Below are positions 37,130 through 46,800 of a stretch of 64,000 nucleotides of DNA, piece by piece; position 1 is the first letter of the stretch, and each line of letters begins with the position of its first letter. Both the position numbers and the translations under genes were made by a program. Source of the stretch: Bifidobacterium asteroides (GTDB lineage: Bacteria > Actinomycetota > Actinomycetes > Actinomycetales > Bifidobacteriaceae); the NCBI RefSeq assembly GCF_009683175.1, contig NZ_WKKW01000004.1:62001-126000 (forward strand), written 5' to 3'. A model generated the notes under the pieces. That model ran no database searches and was not told the origin of the DNA. It saw nothing but the letters and a program-made list of their open reading frames with translations.

Positions 37130-39076
37130 TCAGTCCTCCTCGCCCTTGGTGAACTGGGAGTTGTAGAGGGAGGCATAGGCGCCACCGCGCTCCAGCAGCT
37201 GGTCGTGGGTGCCCTGCTCGACCACTGAGCCGTGGTTGACCACCAGGATCAGGTCGGCGTCACGAATGGTGGATAGCCGGTGCGCTATGACGAAGGAGGT
37301 CCTGCCCTTGCGCAGGGTGTTCATGGCCTGTTGGACCAACAGCTCGGTCCTGGTGTCCACCGAGGATGTAGCCTCGTCCAGGATCAGGATGTCGGGATCA
37401 GACAGGAAGGCCCGGCAGATGGTCATCAGCTGGCGTTCGCCCTGGCTGAGCTCGCTGCTGTCTTCGTTGAGGACGGTGTCGTAGCCCTGGGGCAGCTTGC
37501 GGATGAACTCGTCCACATGCGTTGCCTTGGCGCCATCGATCATGGTCTGCTCTGGGATGGTCTGCCCCTCGTCCAGCCCGTAGAGCAGGTTGTCGCGGAC
37601 GGTCCCGTCGAATAGCCAGGTGTCCTGCAGGACCATGCCGAAGTGGCTGCGCAGGTCGTGACGGGTCACCCTGGAGGTATCCACGCCGTCTATGGTGATG
37701 CACCCGCCCTGGATCTCGTAGAAGCGCATGAGCAGGTTGACCAGGGTGGTCTTGCCCGCCCCGGTGGGCCCGACGATGGCGATGGTCTGCCCGGGCTTGG
37801 CTTCGATGGACAGGTCCTTGATCAGCGGCTCGGCCGGATCGTAGGAGAAGCGGACGTGGTCGAAGCGGACATGACCCTCGACCTTGCCTCCGGTCTCCTG
37901 TCCCAGATGGTCGGGATGCTCGATGTCCGGCACCTCTTCGGCCTCGTCCAGGAAGTCGAAGACCCTGCGACAGGAGGCCAGGGAGGACTGGAGCATGGTG
38001 CCCATGGAGGCCAGCTGGCCGATGGGCTGGGAGGCCTGACGGGTGTACTGGGTGAAGGCCTGCAGGCCACCCAGGCTCATGCTGCCGTTAAGCACGTGGA
38101 CGCCGCCGATGATGACCACGATCACGAAGCTCAGGTTGCCGAAGAAGGTTGACATGGGCGTGACCAGGGCGGAGAAGAAGGAGGCCTTGAAGCTGGCCTG
38201 GTAGAGCTCCTGGTTGCGCTCCTCGAACTCATCCTCGGCCTTGCGCTGGTGGCCGAAGGCCCGGACCACCATGTGGCCGGAGAACATCTCCTCCACGTGG
38301 CTGTTGACCTGGCCGGTGCGGATCCACTGCCTGGTGAACTGGGGCTGGGTCTTCTTGAGGATGATGCCTGCGCACAGGGCCATGACCGGGATGATGATGA
38401 AGGCGATCAGGGTCAGCAGGGGCGAGATGGTCAGCATCATGATGAAGGCGCCGATGATGGAGAAAACCGAGAAGAGCAGTTCTCCCAAAATCTGCTGCAG
38501 GGTGCCCGAGATGTTGTCGATGTCGTTGGTGGTCCGGCTCATGACCTCGCCGCGCGGGGTCCGGTCGAAGTACTGCAGGGGCAGCCGGTCAAGCTTGTCC
38601 TCGATCTGCCTGCGCATGGTGTAGACCGCGTCGGAGACCAGCCGGGTCATCAGGAAGTTCTGCACCAGTCGGACCAGGATGGAGACCAGGTAGATGCCGA
38701 TGACGAACATGAGGATGGTGCCGAAGCGCCCCCAGTCGATGCCCACGCCCACCTGGACGTTCATGGAGTCGATCATCCGGGCGAACTTGTCCTGGCCGCG
38801 GGACTGCAGGTAGGTAACCACAGCCTGCTTGGGGGTGCCGGGTTTGGCGCCCATCTTGACCAGCATGGACCCCAACAGCCCCTCGAAGAGGACGTTGGTG
38901 GCCTCGCCCATGACCTTGGGGCCGATGACGATCATGGCCACGGCGGTCATGCCGGCGAGAACCATGACGATGACCCTCCAGGGGCTGGCCAGCAGATAAT
39001 GGACCAGCCGGCCCACGGTGTGACGGCGGCCGCCCACGGCCTGCGAGCCTGTGTTCGTGCTCAAGTCCTTGGCCAT
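37130..39076 (-). CDS. ABC exporter subunit, catalytically complete (MdlB-type half-transporter)
   Basis: 648 residues: about six membrane helices (residues 25-345) then a nucleotide domain. P-loop GPTGAGKTTLV, signature ELSQGERQLM and Walker B LILDEATSSVD with catalytic Glu and D-loop are intact; the switch His is in VIAHRLSTI. It likely pairs with the neighbouring half-transporter to form a heterodimeric drug or lipid exporter (the MdlAB/LmrCD/TM287-288 type). The membrane part contains an unusual loop near residues 70-100 (extracellular side). ATG 39076 directly follows the upstream gene's TAG. Substrate is unknown. Confidence 0.93.
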   Translation of the reverse strand: MAKDLSTNTGSQAVGGRRHTVGRLVHYLLASPWRVIVMVLAGMTAVAMIVIGPKVMGEATNVLFEGLLGSMLVKMGAKPGTPKQAVVTYLQSRGQDKFARMIDSMNVQVGVGIDWGRFGTILMFVIGIYLVSILVRLVQNFLMTRLVSDAVYTMRRQIEDKLDRLPLQYFDRTPRGEVMSRTTNDIDNISGTLQQILGELLFSVFSIIGAFIMMLTISPLLTLIAFIIIPVMALCAGIILKKTQPQFTRQWIRTGQVNSHVEEMFSGHMVVRAFGHQRKAEDEFEERNQELYQASFKASFFSALVTPMSTFFGNLSFVIVVIIGGVHVLNGSMSLGGLQAFTQYTRQASQPIGQLASMGTMLQSSLASCRRVFDFLDEAEEVPDIEHPDHLGQETGGKVEGHVRFDHVRFSYDPAEPLIKDLSIEAKPGQTIAIVGPTGAGKTTLVNLLMRFYEIQGGCITIDGVDTSRVTRHDLRSHFGMVLQDTWLFDGTVRDNLLYGLDEGQTIPEQTMIDGAKATHVDEFIRKLPQGYDTVLNEDSSELSQGERQLMTICRAFLSDPDILILDEATSSVDTRTELLVQQAMNTLRKGRTSFVIAHRLSTIRDADLILVVNHGSVVEQGTHDQLLERGGAYASLYNSQFTKGEED

Positions 39077-40840
39077 CTACTCGGCCCTCCCCTCGTCAAT
39101 GCTGAGCTCTTCCACGTCGGGACCCTGCCCGCCCTGGGACTGGACGATCTCCTGGTAGGTGGGGCAGTCCTCCATGAGCTCGTCGTGGGTGCCCCGGCCG
39201 ACGATGCGGCCTCGTTCCAGGACCAGAATCTGGTCGGCCTGGCGGATGGATGCCGCCCTCTGGGCCACCACGATCTGGGTGGCTTCGCGGGTGACCGGCA
39301 CCAGGGCCTCATGCAGGGCACGGTCGGTGGTCATGTCCAGCGCGGAGAAGGAGTCGTCGAAGGTGTAGATGCGGGGGTTGCGCAGGATGGCCCTGGCCAT
39401 GCAGAGCCGCTGCTTCTGCCCGCCGGAGAAGTTGGTGCCGCCCTCGGCCACGCGGGCATCCAGACCCTCGGGGATCTCCCGCACGAAGTCCTCGGCCTGG
39501 GCGATGCGCAGGGCTTGCCAGATGCGGTCGTCGTCGGCTTCGGGGTCCCCGTAGTGCATGTTGTCACGGATGGTGCCGGTGAAGAGGGTGGCCTTCTGCG
39601 GGACCGGTCCGAAGATCAGGGCCAGCTGGTCAGGGTCGTACTCGCGCACGTCGTGGCCGTCCACCAGGACCTGGCCGTCGGTGACGTCGAACATGCGGTT
39701 GGCCAGCCGGATGATGGTGGACTTGCCGGATCCCGTGGCCCCGATGATGGCCGTGGTGGTGCCCGGCCGGGCGGTGAAGGATATGTCGGAAAGGACCGGG
39801 TCCTGGGCGCCCGGGTAGCTGAAGTCCACGTGCTTGAACTCCAGCAGCCCCTGGGGATGCTCGTTGCGGTAGGGATGCTCGGGAGCGGCGATCTCGCTGG
39901 TGGCCTCCAGGACCTCATTGATCCTTCGGGCGGCCACAGCGGCCCTGGGCAGCATGACCGACATCATGGCAGCCATCATCAGGCCTGACAGGATGATCAT
40001 CAGGTACTGGATGAAGGCCTGCAGGGCACCGATCTGCATGGCCCCGGAGTCGATGCGGCGGCCGCCGAACCACATGATGGCCACGTTGGACATGTTCAGC
40101 AGGAACCACATGAGCGGCACCATCATGCTCATCAGCCGACCGGTGGAGATCAGGACGCCGTAGACGTCGCGGTTGGCCTTGTCGAAGCGTGCGGCTTCGG
40201 TCTTCTCGCGGACGAAGGCGCGGATGACCCGCACCCCGGAGATCTGCTCGCGGACCAGGCGGTTGACCGAGTCCAGCATGTTCTGCAGACGGGTGAACAG
40301 GGGTCCCATTTTGCCCATGAGCACCAGTGCCACCAGAAGGATCAGGGGCACGATGACCGCAAGGGACCAGGTCAGGGGGCCGTCCTGGCGCAGGGCCAAA
40401 ACCAGCCCGCCGATCAGCATGACCGGGGCCTGCAGAATGATCATGAGGGTCTGCATGGTGGTCATCTGCATCTGCTGGACGTCGTTGGTGGTGCGTGTAA
40501 TCAGGGAACCTGCCGAGAAACGCTCGATCTCGTTGAGGCTGAAGCCCTCCACCGAGGCGAACAGGTCCCTGCGCAGCTCGTAGCCCATCCTCATGGCCAG
40601 CCGGGTGGCGCAGTAGACGGCTACCACGTTGGCCACGATCTGGAGGGCGGTGATTCCCATCATCTCCCAGCCGATCCTGTAGATGGCATCCTGGTCGCCC
40701 ACGGCCACGCCCTTGTCGATGATGTCCGCCTGCAGGTTGGGCAGGTAGAGATTCAAGGCCGTCTGCGCCACCTGGAAGAGCACCAGAACGGCCACCTGGA
40801 GCCAGTAAGGCCGCAGGTAGCGGGTCCATATCTTGATCAC
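39077..40840 (-). CDS. ABC exporter subunit with degenerate catalytic site (MdlA-type half-transporter)
   Basis: 587 residues: six membrane helices (about 15-305) then a nucleotide domain. P-loop GATGSGKSTII and signature FSGGQKQRL are good, but Walker B reads TFDDSFSALD, so the catalytic Glu is replaced by Asp. This asymmetry is the mark of heterodimeric exporters, in which one ATP site is weak. The partner is the next gene, sharing the end of this frame. GTG 40840 follows GAAGGAT by 7 bases; alternatives upstream to 40897 are weaker. Substrate is unknown; drug or lipid export is typical for the group. Confidence 0.93.
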   Translation of the reverse strand: MIKIWTRYLRPYWLQVAVLVLFQVAQTALNLYLPNLQADIIDKGVAVGDQDAIYRIGWEMMGITALQIVANVVAVYCATRLAMRMGYELRRDLFASVEGFSLNEIERFSAGSLITRTTNDVQQMQMTTMQTLMIILQAPVMLIGGLVLALRQDGPLTWSLAVIVPLILLVALVLMGKMGPLFTRLQNMLDSVNRLVREQISGVRVIRAFVREKTEAARFDKANRDVYGVLISTGRLMSMMVPLMWFLLNMSNVAIMWFGGRRIDSGAMQIGALQAFIQYLMIILSGLMMAAMMSVMLPRAAVAARRINEVLEATSEIAAPEHPYRNEHPQGLLEFKHVDFSYPGAQDPVLSDISFTARPGTTTAIIGATGSGKSTIIRLANRMFDVTDGQVLVDGHDVREYDPDQLALIFGPVPQKATLFTGTIRDNMHYGDPEADDDRIWQALRIAQAEDFVREIPEGLDARVAEGGTNFSGGQKQRLCMARAILRNPRIYTFDDSFSALDMTTDRALHEALVPVTREATQIVVAQRAASIRQADQILVLERGRIVGRGTHDELMEDCPTYQEIVQSQGGQGPDVEELSIDEGRAE

Positions 40841-40982
40841 GTCAACATCCTTCACGCATATAGGTCTGCCGCGGTCCCCGGGCAGACAAACCACCACAGT
40901 CTATACCCGTGCCCTGGCGAACGAATTTGCTATTCCTTGAGCTGATACGGGTGTGTCAGAACGGGTCCGCGGGCAGTGGCGT

Positions 40983-41822
40983 TCAGACGGCGAATGCACC
41001 CCAGCGTCCGTCGCGGTGGACCACGGTCAGGTCCAGACCGAAGAGCTCGCTCAGGCGCGGACCAGTCAGTCCGCCCTCCAAGGGGCCCTGGTAGACGATG
41101 GTGCCCGGATCCGGGTCGCCGGTGTCTGCAGTGTCGGCAGGACGCCGGCCCATCATGGCTATCCGACTGAAGCCAAGGGGAATCTCTTCAAGCCGGTGGG
41201 TGACCAGGATGACCGTGCGGTCCCTGTCCCCCCTGCCGATGTCGCTCAGGGCCCTGAGCACCAGCTCCCTGCCGCCCAGATCCAGCCCGGTGGTCGGTTC
41301 ATCCAGGATGAGCAGATCGGGATTGGCCATCAGCGCCCGGCATATCAGCACCCGACCGCGCTCCCCTTCAGAGAGCCGGTACATGCGCTTGCCCTTGAGG
41401 TAGGCGATGCCGAACCGGTCCATCAGGGCCAGGGTGGCCTCCTCCTGCTCGGGCGTGAAGGTCTCCCTCCAGCGGCCTGTGGTGTCGCTGAAGGCGGTCA
41501 GCACCACGTCGTAGGGATCCTCCTGGGGGCTGATGGTCTTGGCCAGGCCGGCCGAGGCCAGACCAATCCGATGCCGGTAGGAGAAAACGTTCACCTTGCC
41601 CAGCCGGTTACCCAGGATCTCTACGCTGCCGGTGCTGGGGAAGCCTCGGGTGCTCATCATGGCCACCAGGGTGGATTTGCCCACGCCATTGGGCCCGAAG
41701 AGCACCCACTTCTGCCCGCGGCCCACCTCAAGGTTCACATCGTCAAGAATGACCCGGCCCTGACGGCGGAATCCCACGTGCTGCATGAGCACGGCCTGTT
41801 TTTCTGCCACGCTTTCGCTCAT
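40983..41822 (-). CDS. YlmA-like soluble ABC ATPase
   Basis: 279 residues with a single ABC ATPase domain and no membrane partner beside it. P-loop GPNGVGKSTLV (about residue 44), signature RLSEGERGRVLICRAL, Walker [13 protein letters not shown] and switch VTHRLEEIPLG are intact. The layout and order resemble B. subtilis YlmA / ModF-like ATPases, whose function is not settled. ATG 41822 follows the stop of the upstream small membrane-protein gene with a 2-base gap, suggesting they act together. Earlier in-frame codons to 42020 lie inside that upstream gene and are rejected. Confidence 0.88.
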   Translation of the reverse strand: MSESVAEKQAVLMQHVGFRRQGRVILDDVNLEVGRGQKWVLFGPNGVGKSTLVAMMSTRGFPSTGSVEILGNRLGKVNVFSYRHRIGLASAGLAKTISPQEDPYDVVLTAFSDTTGRWRETFTPEQEEATLALMDRFGIAYLKGKRMYRLSEGERGRVLICRALMANPDLLILDEPTTGLDLGGRELVLRALSDIGRGDRDRTVILVTHRLEEIPLGFSRIAMMGRRPADTADTGDPDPGTIVYQGPLEGGLTGPRLSELFGLDLTVVHRDGRWGAFAV

Positions 41823-41824
41823 GG

Positions 41825-42277
41825 TCACAGGGCCGTTCCGTAGGAGTCCAGACGGGGATTGTCCCGGTTGCCGCCGACCAGGAAGAGCCCCAGTACGCCC
41901 AGGCAGAAGACCGCCGCGATGGCGATGGTGGCCCAGATGGGAACGTGTGGCAGCCACATGCAGACCAGGAAGGCCAGGCCGGAGCAGATGATCAGGGCCC
42001 AGACCAGGATTCGCAGCCACTGGCGCACGCCGCTGGGAGCCTTCAGCAGACGGGGGTTGCGGTCATTGGGGTCCACGGAATCCTTCTGCACCAGGTCATC
42101 GGTGTGCCCGGTGGGCTTCCACTCGGCGCCCTGGCCAGCCTCCAGCCGACGGGAGCGCTCCTGCAAGGCCCGTTCGTCCATCACTCCGGCCCTGCCCTTG
42201 GCCGTCATCCTCCGGTCGTCGCTGCCGCCACGGCGGCTCCGCTTGGCCTGCGCCCTACGTTCAGCGCGGTTGGTCAT
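41825..42277 (-). CDS. Small membrane protein with basic N-terminus, unknown function
   Basis: 150 residues. The first about 85 are hydrophilic and rich in Arg and Lys at the start (MTNRAERRAQAKRSRRGG), then two membrane helices at about residues 88-108 (LRILVWALIICSGLAFLVCMW) and 114-134 (WATIAIAAVFCLGVLGLFLVG). No family is recognised, though similar small proteins occur in bifidobacteria. GGAGG lies 9 bases before the ATG. It is directly upstream of and nearly joined to the YlmA-like ATPase, so the two may form a unit; it does not look like a typical permease (only two helices). Confidence 0.75.
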   Translation of the reverse strand: MTNRAERRAQAKRSRRGGSDDRRMTAKGRAGVMDERALQERSRRLEAGQGAEWKPTGHTDDLVQKDSVDPNDRNPRLLKAPSGVRQWLRILVWALIICSGLAFLVCMWLPHVPIWATIAIAAVFCLGVLGLFLVGGNRDNPRLDSYGTAL

Positions 42278-42322
42278 ATCCCACTGCCTCCATCCCTTCG
42301 ATCGGCACCATTCCTTTTCATA

Positions 42323-43870
42323 TTAGCGTGGGCGCCGGTCGGCCGCGGGCAGGGTCATGGCGCGCTCATCGGCTCGGATGGGGGCGGGCAACTCAGTGGA
42401 GCCTGTCAGATACCGGTCCACGGCCGCAGCGCAGGAACGACCCTCGGCCAGGGCCCAGACCACCAGGGACTGGCCGCGTCCGGCATCACCGCAGACGAAG
42501 ATGCCGTCACGGTCAGTGGCGTAGTCGGCATCCCGGGCCACGTTGCCGCGAGGGTCCAGGCCTATGCCGGTCTGTCCGGTCAGGGTGGCCGTCTCCGGAT
42601 GGGCGAAGCCGATGCTGATCAGCACCAGGTCAGCGGGCAGGACCCGCTCGGTGTCGGGATGGGGGATGATTCGGTCCTGGTCGTCCCGGCTGACGTCCAC
42701 CACCCGAACGCCGCACACCCGTCCCTCATGGTCCCGGTCGAAGCCGGTGGGGGCGCTGGTCTGGTCCAGGTTGATCCGGTCATCGGAACCGTCGCCCAGG
42801 TATTCCAGGCTGTCCACCGCATACTCGTAGTGGCCGCCCTCCTCCATGGAGGAGGTGGGATTGTAGAGCCGGGCGTAGGTCGGCCAGGGCCGGTCATCGG
42901 GCCTGGAAGAGGGCTCCTTGGGCCGGATTTGCAGGACGGTGACCGACTTGGCACCCTCTCGCAGGGCCGTGCCCAGGCAGTCCGACCCGGTGTCTCCGCC
43001 GCCGATGATGATGACGTCCTTGCCGGCTGCATCGATGTTGTTGATGGGCTCGCGGCCCATGAGTTTACGTGTGGGATCAGACAGGAAGTCCATGGCATAG
43101 TGGATGCCCTTGAGCTCCCGCCCGGGCAGGTCCACCCGGCGGGGCTCGGTGGAACCGATGGCCACCACCAGGGCGTCATAACGGGCCCGCAATTGGTCCC
43201 AGGTCAGGTCTCGGCCCACCTCAATACCGGTGCGGAATCGGGTCCCTTCGGCCTCCATCTGCTCCAGCCGACGGTCCAACAAGGACTTCTCCAACTTGAA
43301 GGCAGGAATGCCGTAACGCAGGAGGCCGCCTATGGCGTCGGCGCGCTCATAGACCACGACCGTGTGCCCTGCCCGGGTCAGCTGCTGGGCGCAGGCCAGC
43401 CCCGCGGGACCGGAACCGACCACGGCCACGGTCATGTCGGTCAGCCGCTGCGGAGGCCGGGGCTTGACCAGACCCAGGGACCAGGCCTGATCGATGATGG
43501 TCTGCTCGTCCAGCTTGATGGTGGTGGCCGGCTGGTGGATGGAGAGCACGCAGGAGGACTCACAGGGAGCCGGGCAGATCCGTCCGGTGAACTCCGGGAA
43601 GTTGTTGGTCAGGCTCAGCCGTTCGTAGGCCTCCTCCCAGCGGCCCCGGGACAGCAGGTCGTTGAACTCGGGGATCAGGTTGCCCAGGGGGCAGCCGGTC
43701 ATGCAGAAGGGGGTGCCGCAGTCCATGCAGCGGGCGGCCTGCTCGGCGGTCCAGGGCCCGGGGCCGGTGGTCTGGTGCACGTCCCGCCAGTCCTTCAGGC
43801 GTTCGGCTACCGGGCGCTCGGCCAGCTCGTGCCGGGTGCGTACCTTGAGGAATCCCTTGGGGTCGACCAT
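42323..43870 (-). CDS. gltD: Glutamate synthase (NADPH) small subunit
   Basis: 515 residues. It feeds electrons from NADPH through FAD and two [4Fe-4S] clusters to GltB. The N-terminal cluster region has CMDCGTPFCMTGCPLGNLIPEFN (about residue 48) and CPAPCESSCVLS; the FAD site VAVVGSGPAGLACAQQL (about 148) and the NADPH site DVIIIGGGDTGSDCLGTA follow; the C-terminal GIFVCGDAGRGQSLVVWALAEGR binds FAD. ATG 43870 has AAGGAG 10 bases upstream inside the end of gltB. It forms an operon with gltB, from which it is separated by one base. Confidence 0.96.
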   Translation of the reverse strand: MVDPKGFLKVRTRHELAERPVAERLKDWRDVHQTTGPGPWTAEQAARCMDCGTPFCMTGCPLGNLIPEFNDLLSRGRWEEAYERLSLTNNFPEFTGRICPAPCESSCVLSIHQPATTIKLDEQTIIDQAWSLGLVKPRPPQRLTDMTVAVVGSGPAGLACAQQLTRAGHTVVVYERADAIGGLLRYGIPAFKLEKSLLDRRLEQMEAEGTRFRTGIEVGRDLTWDQLRARYDALVVAIGSTEPRRVDLPGRELKGIHYAMDFLSDPTRKLMGREPINNIDAAGKDVIIIGGGDTGSDCLGTALREGAKSVTVLQIRPKEPSSRPDDRPWPTYARLYNPTSSMEEGGHYEYAVDSLEYLGDGSDDRINLDQTSAPTGFDRDHEGRVCGVRVVDVSRDDQDRIIPHPDTERVLPADLVLISIGFAHPETATLTGQTGIGLDPRGNVARDADYATDRDGIFVCGDAGRGQSLVVWALAEGRSCAAAVDRYLTGSTELPAPIRADERAMTLPAADRRPR

Positions 43871-43871
43871 A

Positions 43872-46800
43872 TCAGTGCGCTCCTTCCATGACCTGGGCGT
43901 AGGTGGCGTCCCAGACGCCGGGCGCGTTGAAGTCCACCTGCTCGCGTTCGGCCTCTTCCATGGCCTGCTTCATGGCCAGATAACGACGGGGAACCAGATG
44001 GGTGAACCGGGCCAGCGCGCTTGGCCAGTCCTCCAACAGGGCTGCTGCAGCCTTTGAACCGGTGAGTCGGACATGCTCGGCTATCAGTTCCTTGAGCATG
44101 GCCGCCTGGTCCTGGTCGGGCTCCAGGGCCAGCAGGGAGCCGTCATTCCAGGCTTCAGGATTGAGCCGGGAGGCATCCATGTCCAGCAGGTAGACGTCCC
44201 CTCCCGAGAAGCCGGCACCGAAGTTGCGACCAGTGGAACCCAGAACAACCACCAGACCGCCGGTCATGTACTCGCAGCCGTGGTCGCCCAGGCCCTCGAC
44301 CACGAATCGGCCGCCACCATTGCGCACGGCAAAACGCTCTCCGGCCCGTCCAGCCACGAACATGTCGCCCGAGGTGGCACCAAATCCAGCCACATTGCCG
44401 CAGATGACGGTATGGTGCGGATCGAAGCGAACGCCCGGGGCAGCGTGGAGGATCAGACGACCACCGGAAAGGCCCTTGCCTGCATAGTCGTTGGCTTCGC
44501 CGATCACCCGGATGGTCTCCCCCCTGGGGATGAAGGCGCCCAAGGACTGTCCGGCAGAACCTGTCAGCGTGATGTCCACGGTGTTCGCAGGCAGGCCGGC
44601 GGCTCCGTATTTGCGGGTGATCCTGTAGCCCAGCATGGTGCCCACGCTGCGGTTGACGTTGCGCACGGTTGTCTTGATGGCCACCGGACGGCCCTCATCC
44701 AGGGCATCAACGGCCTGATTGATCAGGTCCACATCCAGGGACTTGTCCAGTTCGTGATCCTGGGCCTGGGTGTGGTGCAGCACAGTGCCAGGGGTGGGGC
44801 CCGGCTTGCGCAGGATGGCATCCAGGTCGATGCCCTGGCTCTTCCAGGTGCGCACGGAGGGGTCCCGGCGCAGGCACTCCACGTGGCCGACCGCCTCCTC
44901 CAGGCTGGTGAATCCCAGGGAGGCCAGGATCTCCCGCACCTGGCGGGCCATGAACATGAAGAAGTTGACCAGGTCCTCGGGCCGACCGGTGAAGCGCGAG
45001 CGCAGCTGCGGATCCTGGGTGGCTATGCCCTGGGGGCAGGTGTTCTTATGGCAGGCCCGCATCATGACGCAGCCCTCCACCTGCAAAGCTGTGGTGGCGA
45101 AGCCGAACTCCTCGGCCCCCAGCAAGGCGGCTACGACCACGTCGCGGCCGGTCTTGAGCTCCCCGTCGCACTGGACCACAATCCGCGAACGCAGGTCGTT
45201 CATGACCAGGGTCTGCTGGGTCTCGGCCAGGCCCAGCTCCCAGGGGGTGCCCGCGTGCTTGATGGCGTTGAGCGGGGCCGCCCCCGTGCCGCCGTCCTGG
45301 CCGGAGATGAGGACCACGTCGGCATGACACTTGGCCACGCCTGCGGCCACCGTTCCCACCCCGTGCTCGGAGACCAGCTTGACGTGGATGCGGGCCCGGG
45401 GGTTGGCCATCTTCAGGTCATGGATAAGTTGTTTCAAGTCCTCGATGGAGTAGATGTCGTGGTGGGGCGGGGGCGAGATGAGCTCGACCCCGGGTGTGGA
45501 GCGTCTGACCTGGGCGATCCAGGGTGGGACCTTGGCGCCTGGAAGGTGGCCGCCCTCCCCCGGCTTGGCTCCCTGGGCCAGCTTGATCTGCAGGTCGGTA
45601 GCCGAGACCAGGTAGTCGCTGGTCACCCCGAACCGTGCCGAGGCCACCTGCTTGATGCGGCTGGTCCGGGCCGGGTCTGCAATCCGGTCCGGGGACTCGC
45701 CCCCCTCGCCCGAGTTGGACCTGGCTCCCAGCCGATTCATGGCCAGGGCCATGGTCTCATGGGCCTCCTGGGAGATGGACCCGTAGCTCATGGCGCCGGT
45801 GGAGAAGCGGGTGACGATGGACTCGGCGGGCTCCACCTGGTCCAGCGGTATGGGCGCCCTATCGGAGTGCAGCTCCATGAGACCGCGCAGGGTCATGCCC
45901 TGCTTGGCCGCCGCGTTCACATGGTCGGTATAGGCCCTGAAGAGTCCGTAGTCCCCGCGCTTGGTGGACTGCTGGAGCAGGAAGATGGACTCAGGGTCGT
46001 TCAGGTGATCCTCGCCGGTGCGCCGCCAGTGGTAGTTGCCGCCTGTCTCCAGATCATGCCCGGAGCCTGCGGTCCACTCAATGGGATAGGCCACCCTATG
46101 GCGCTGGGCCACCTCGGCGGCGATCTCATCCAGGCCTATGCCGCCCACCAGGGAGGTGGTGCCGGTGAACCAGCGGTCGATGACCTCACGGCTCAGTCCG
46201 ACGGCCTCGAAGAGCTGGGAGCCACGGTAGGACATGATGGTGCTCACGCCCATCTTGCTCATGATTTTGAGGACCCCGGTGCTCAGGGCCCGGACCAGGT
46301 TGTTTGAAGCCTTTTTGGCATCCACGTGCAGGTCCCCGCTGTTGGCCAGGTTCTCCACTGACTCCAGGGCCAGATAGGGGTTGACGCAGGCGGCGCCGTA
46401 TGCGATCAGCAATGCCACATGGTGGACCTCGCGCACATCTCCGGCCTCCACCGCCAGGGAGACCTGGGTGCGGGTGTGCTGACGGAGCAGGTGGTGCTGG
46501 ACGGCCCCGGTCAGCAGCAGGGAGGGTATGGGTCCCCAGATGTGGTTGGAATCGCGGTCGGAGAGGACAAGGACATTGCAGCCCTCCTCGATGGCCTGAT
46601 CCACCTCCCTCTCGATGGCCTCCAGACGCTCCTCAAGGGCTTTGCCACCACCGGCCACCTGGTAAAGGCCCCGGATCAGACGGGGGCGGAAGCGGCCTTC
46701 CAGGACCGGTGCCCGGTCCAGGCGCTTGATCTGGGCCATCTGCACGGAATCCACCACAGGCAGGTCGATGTGGATCTTCCAGGCGTGCTCGGGGGTGTCC

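Noticed and set aside
41823-42020. N-terminal extension of the YlmA-like ATPase
   Set aside because: It lies wholly inside the upstream small membrane-protein gene in another frame and is Arg/Pro/Gly-rich.
44073-46307. Plus-strand open frame of 744 codons
   Set aside because: Opposite gltB, whose protein is complete; no domain is seen.
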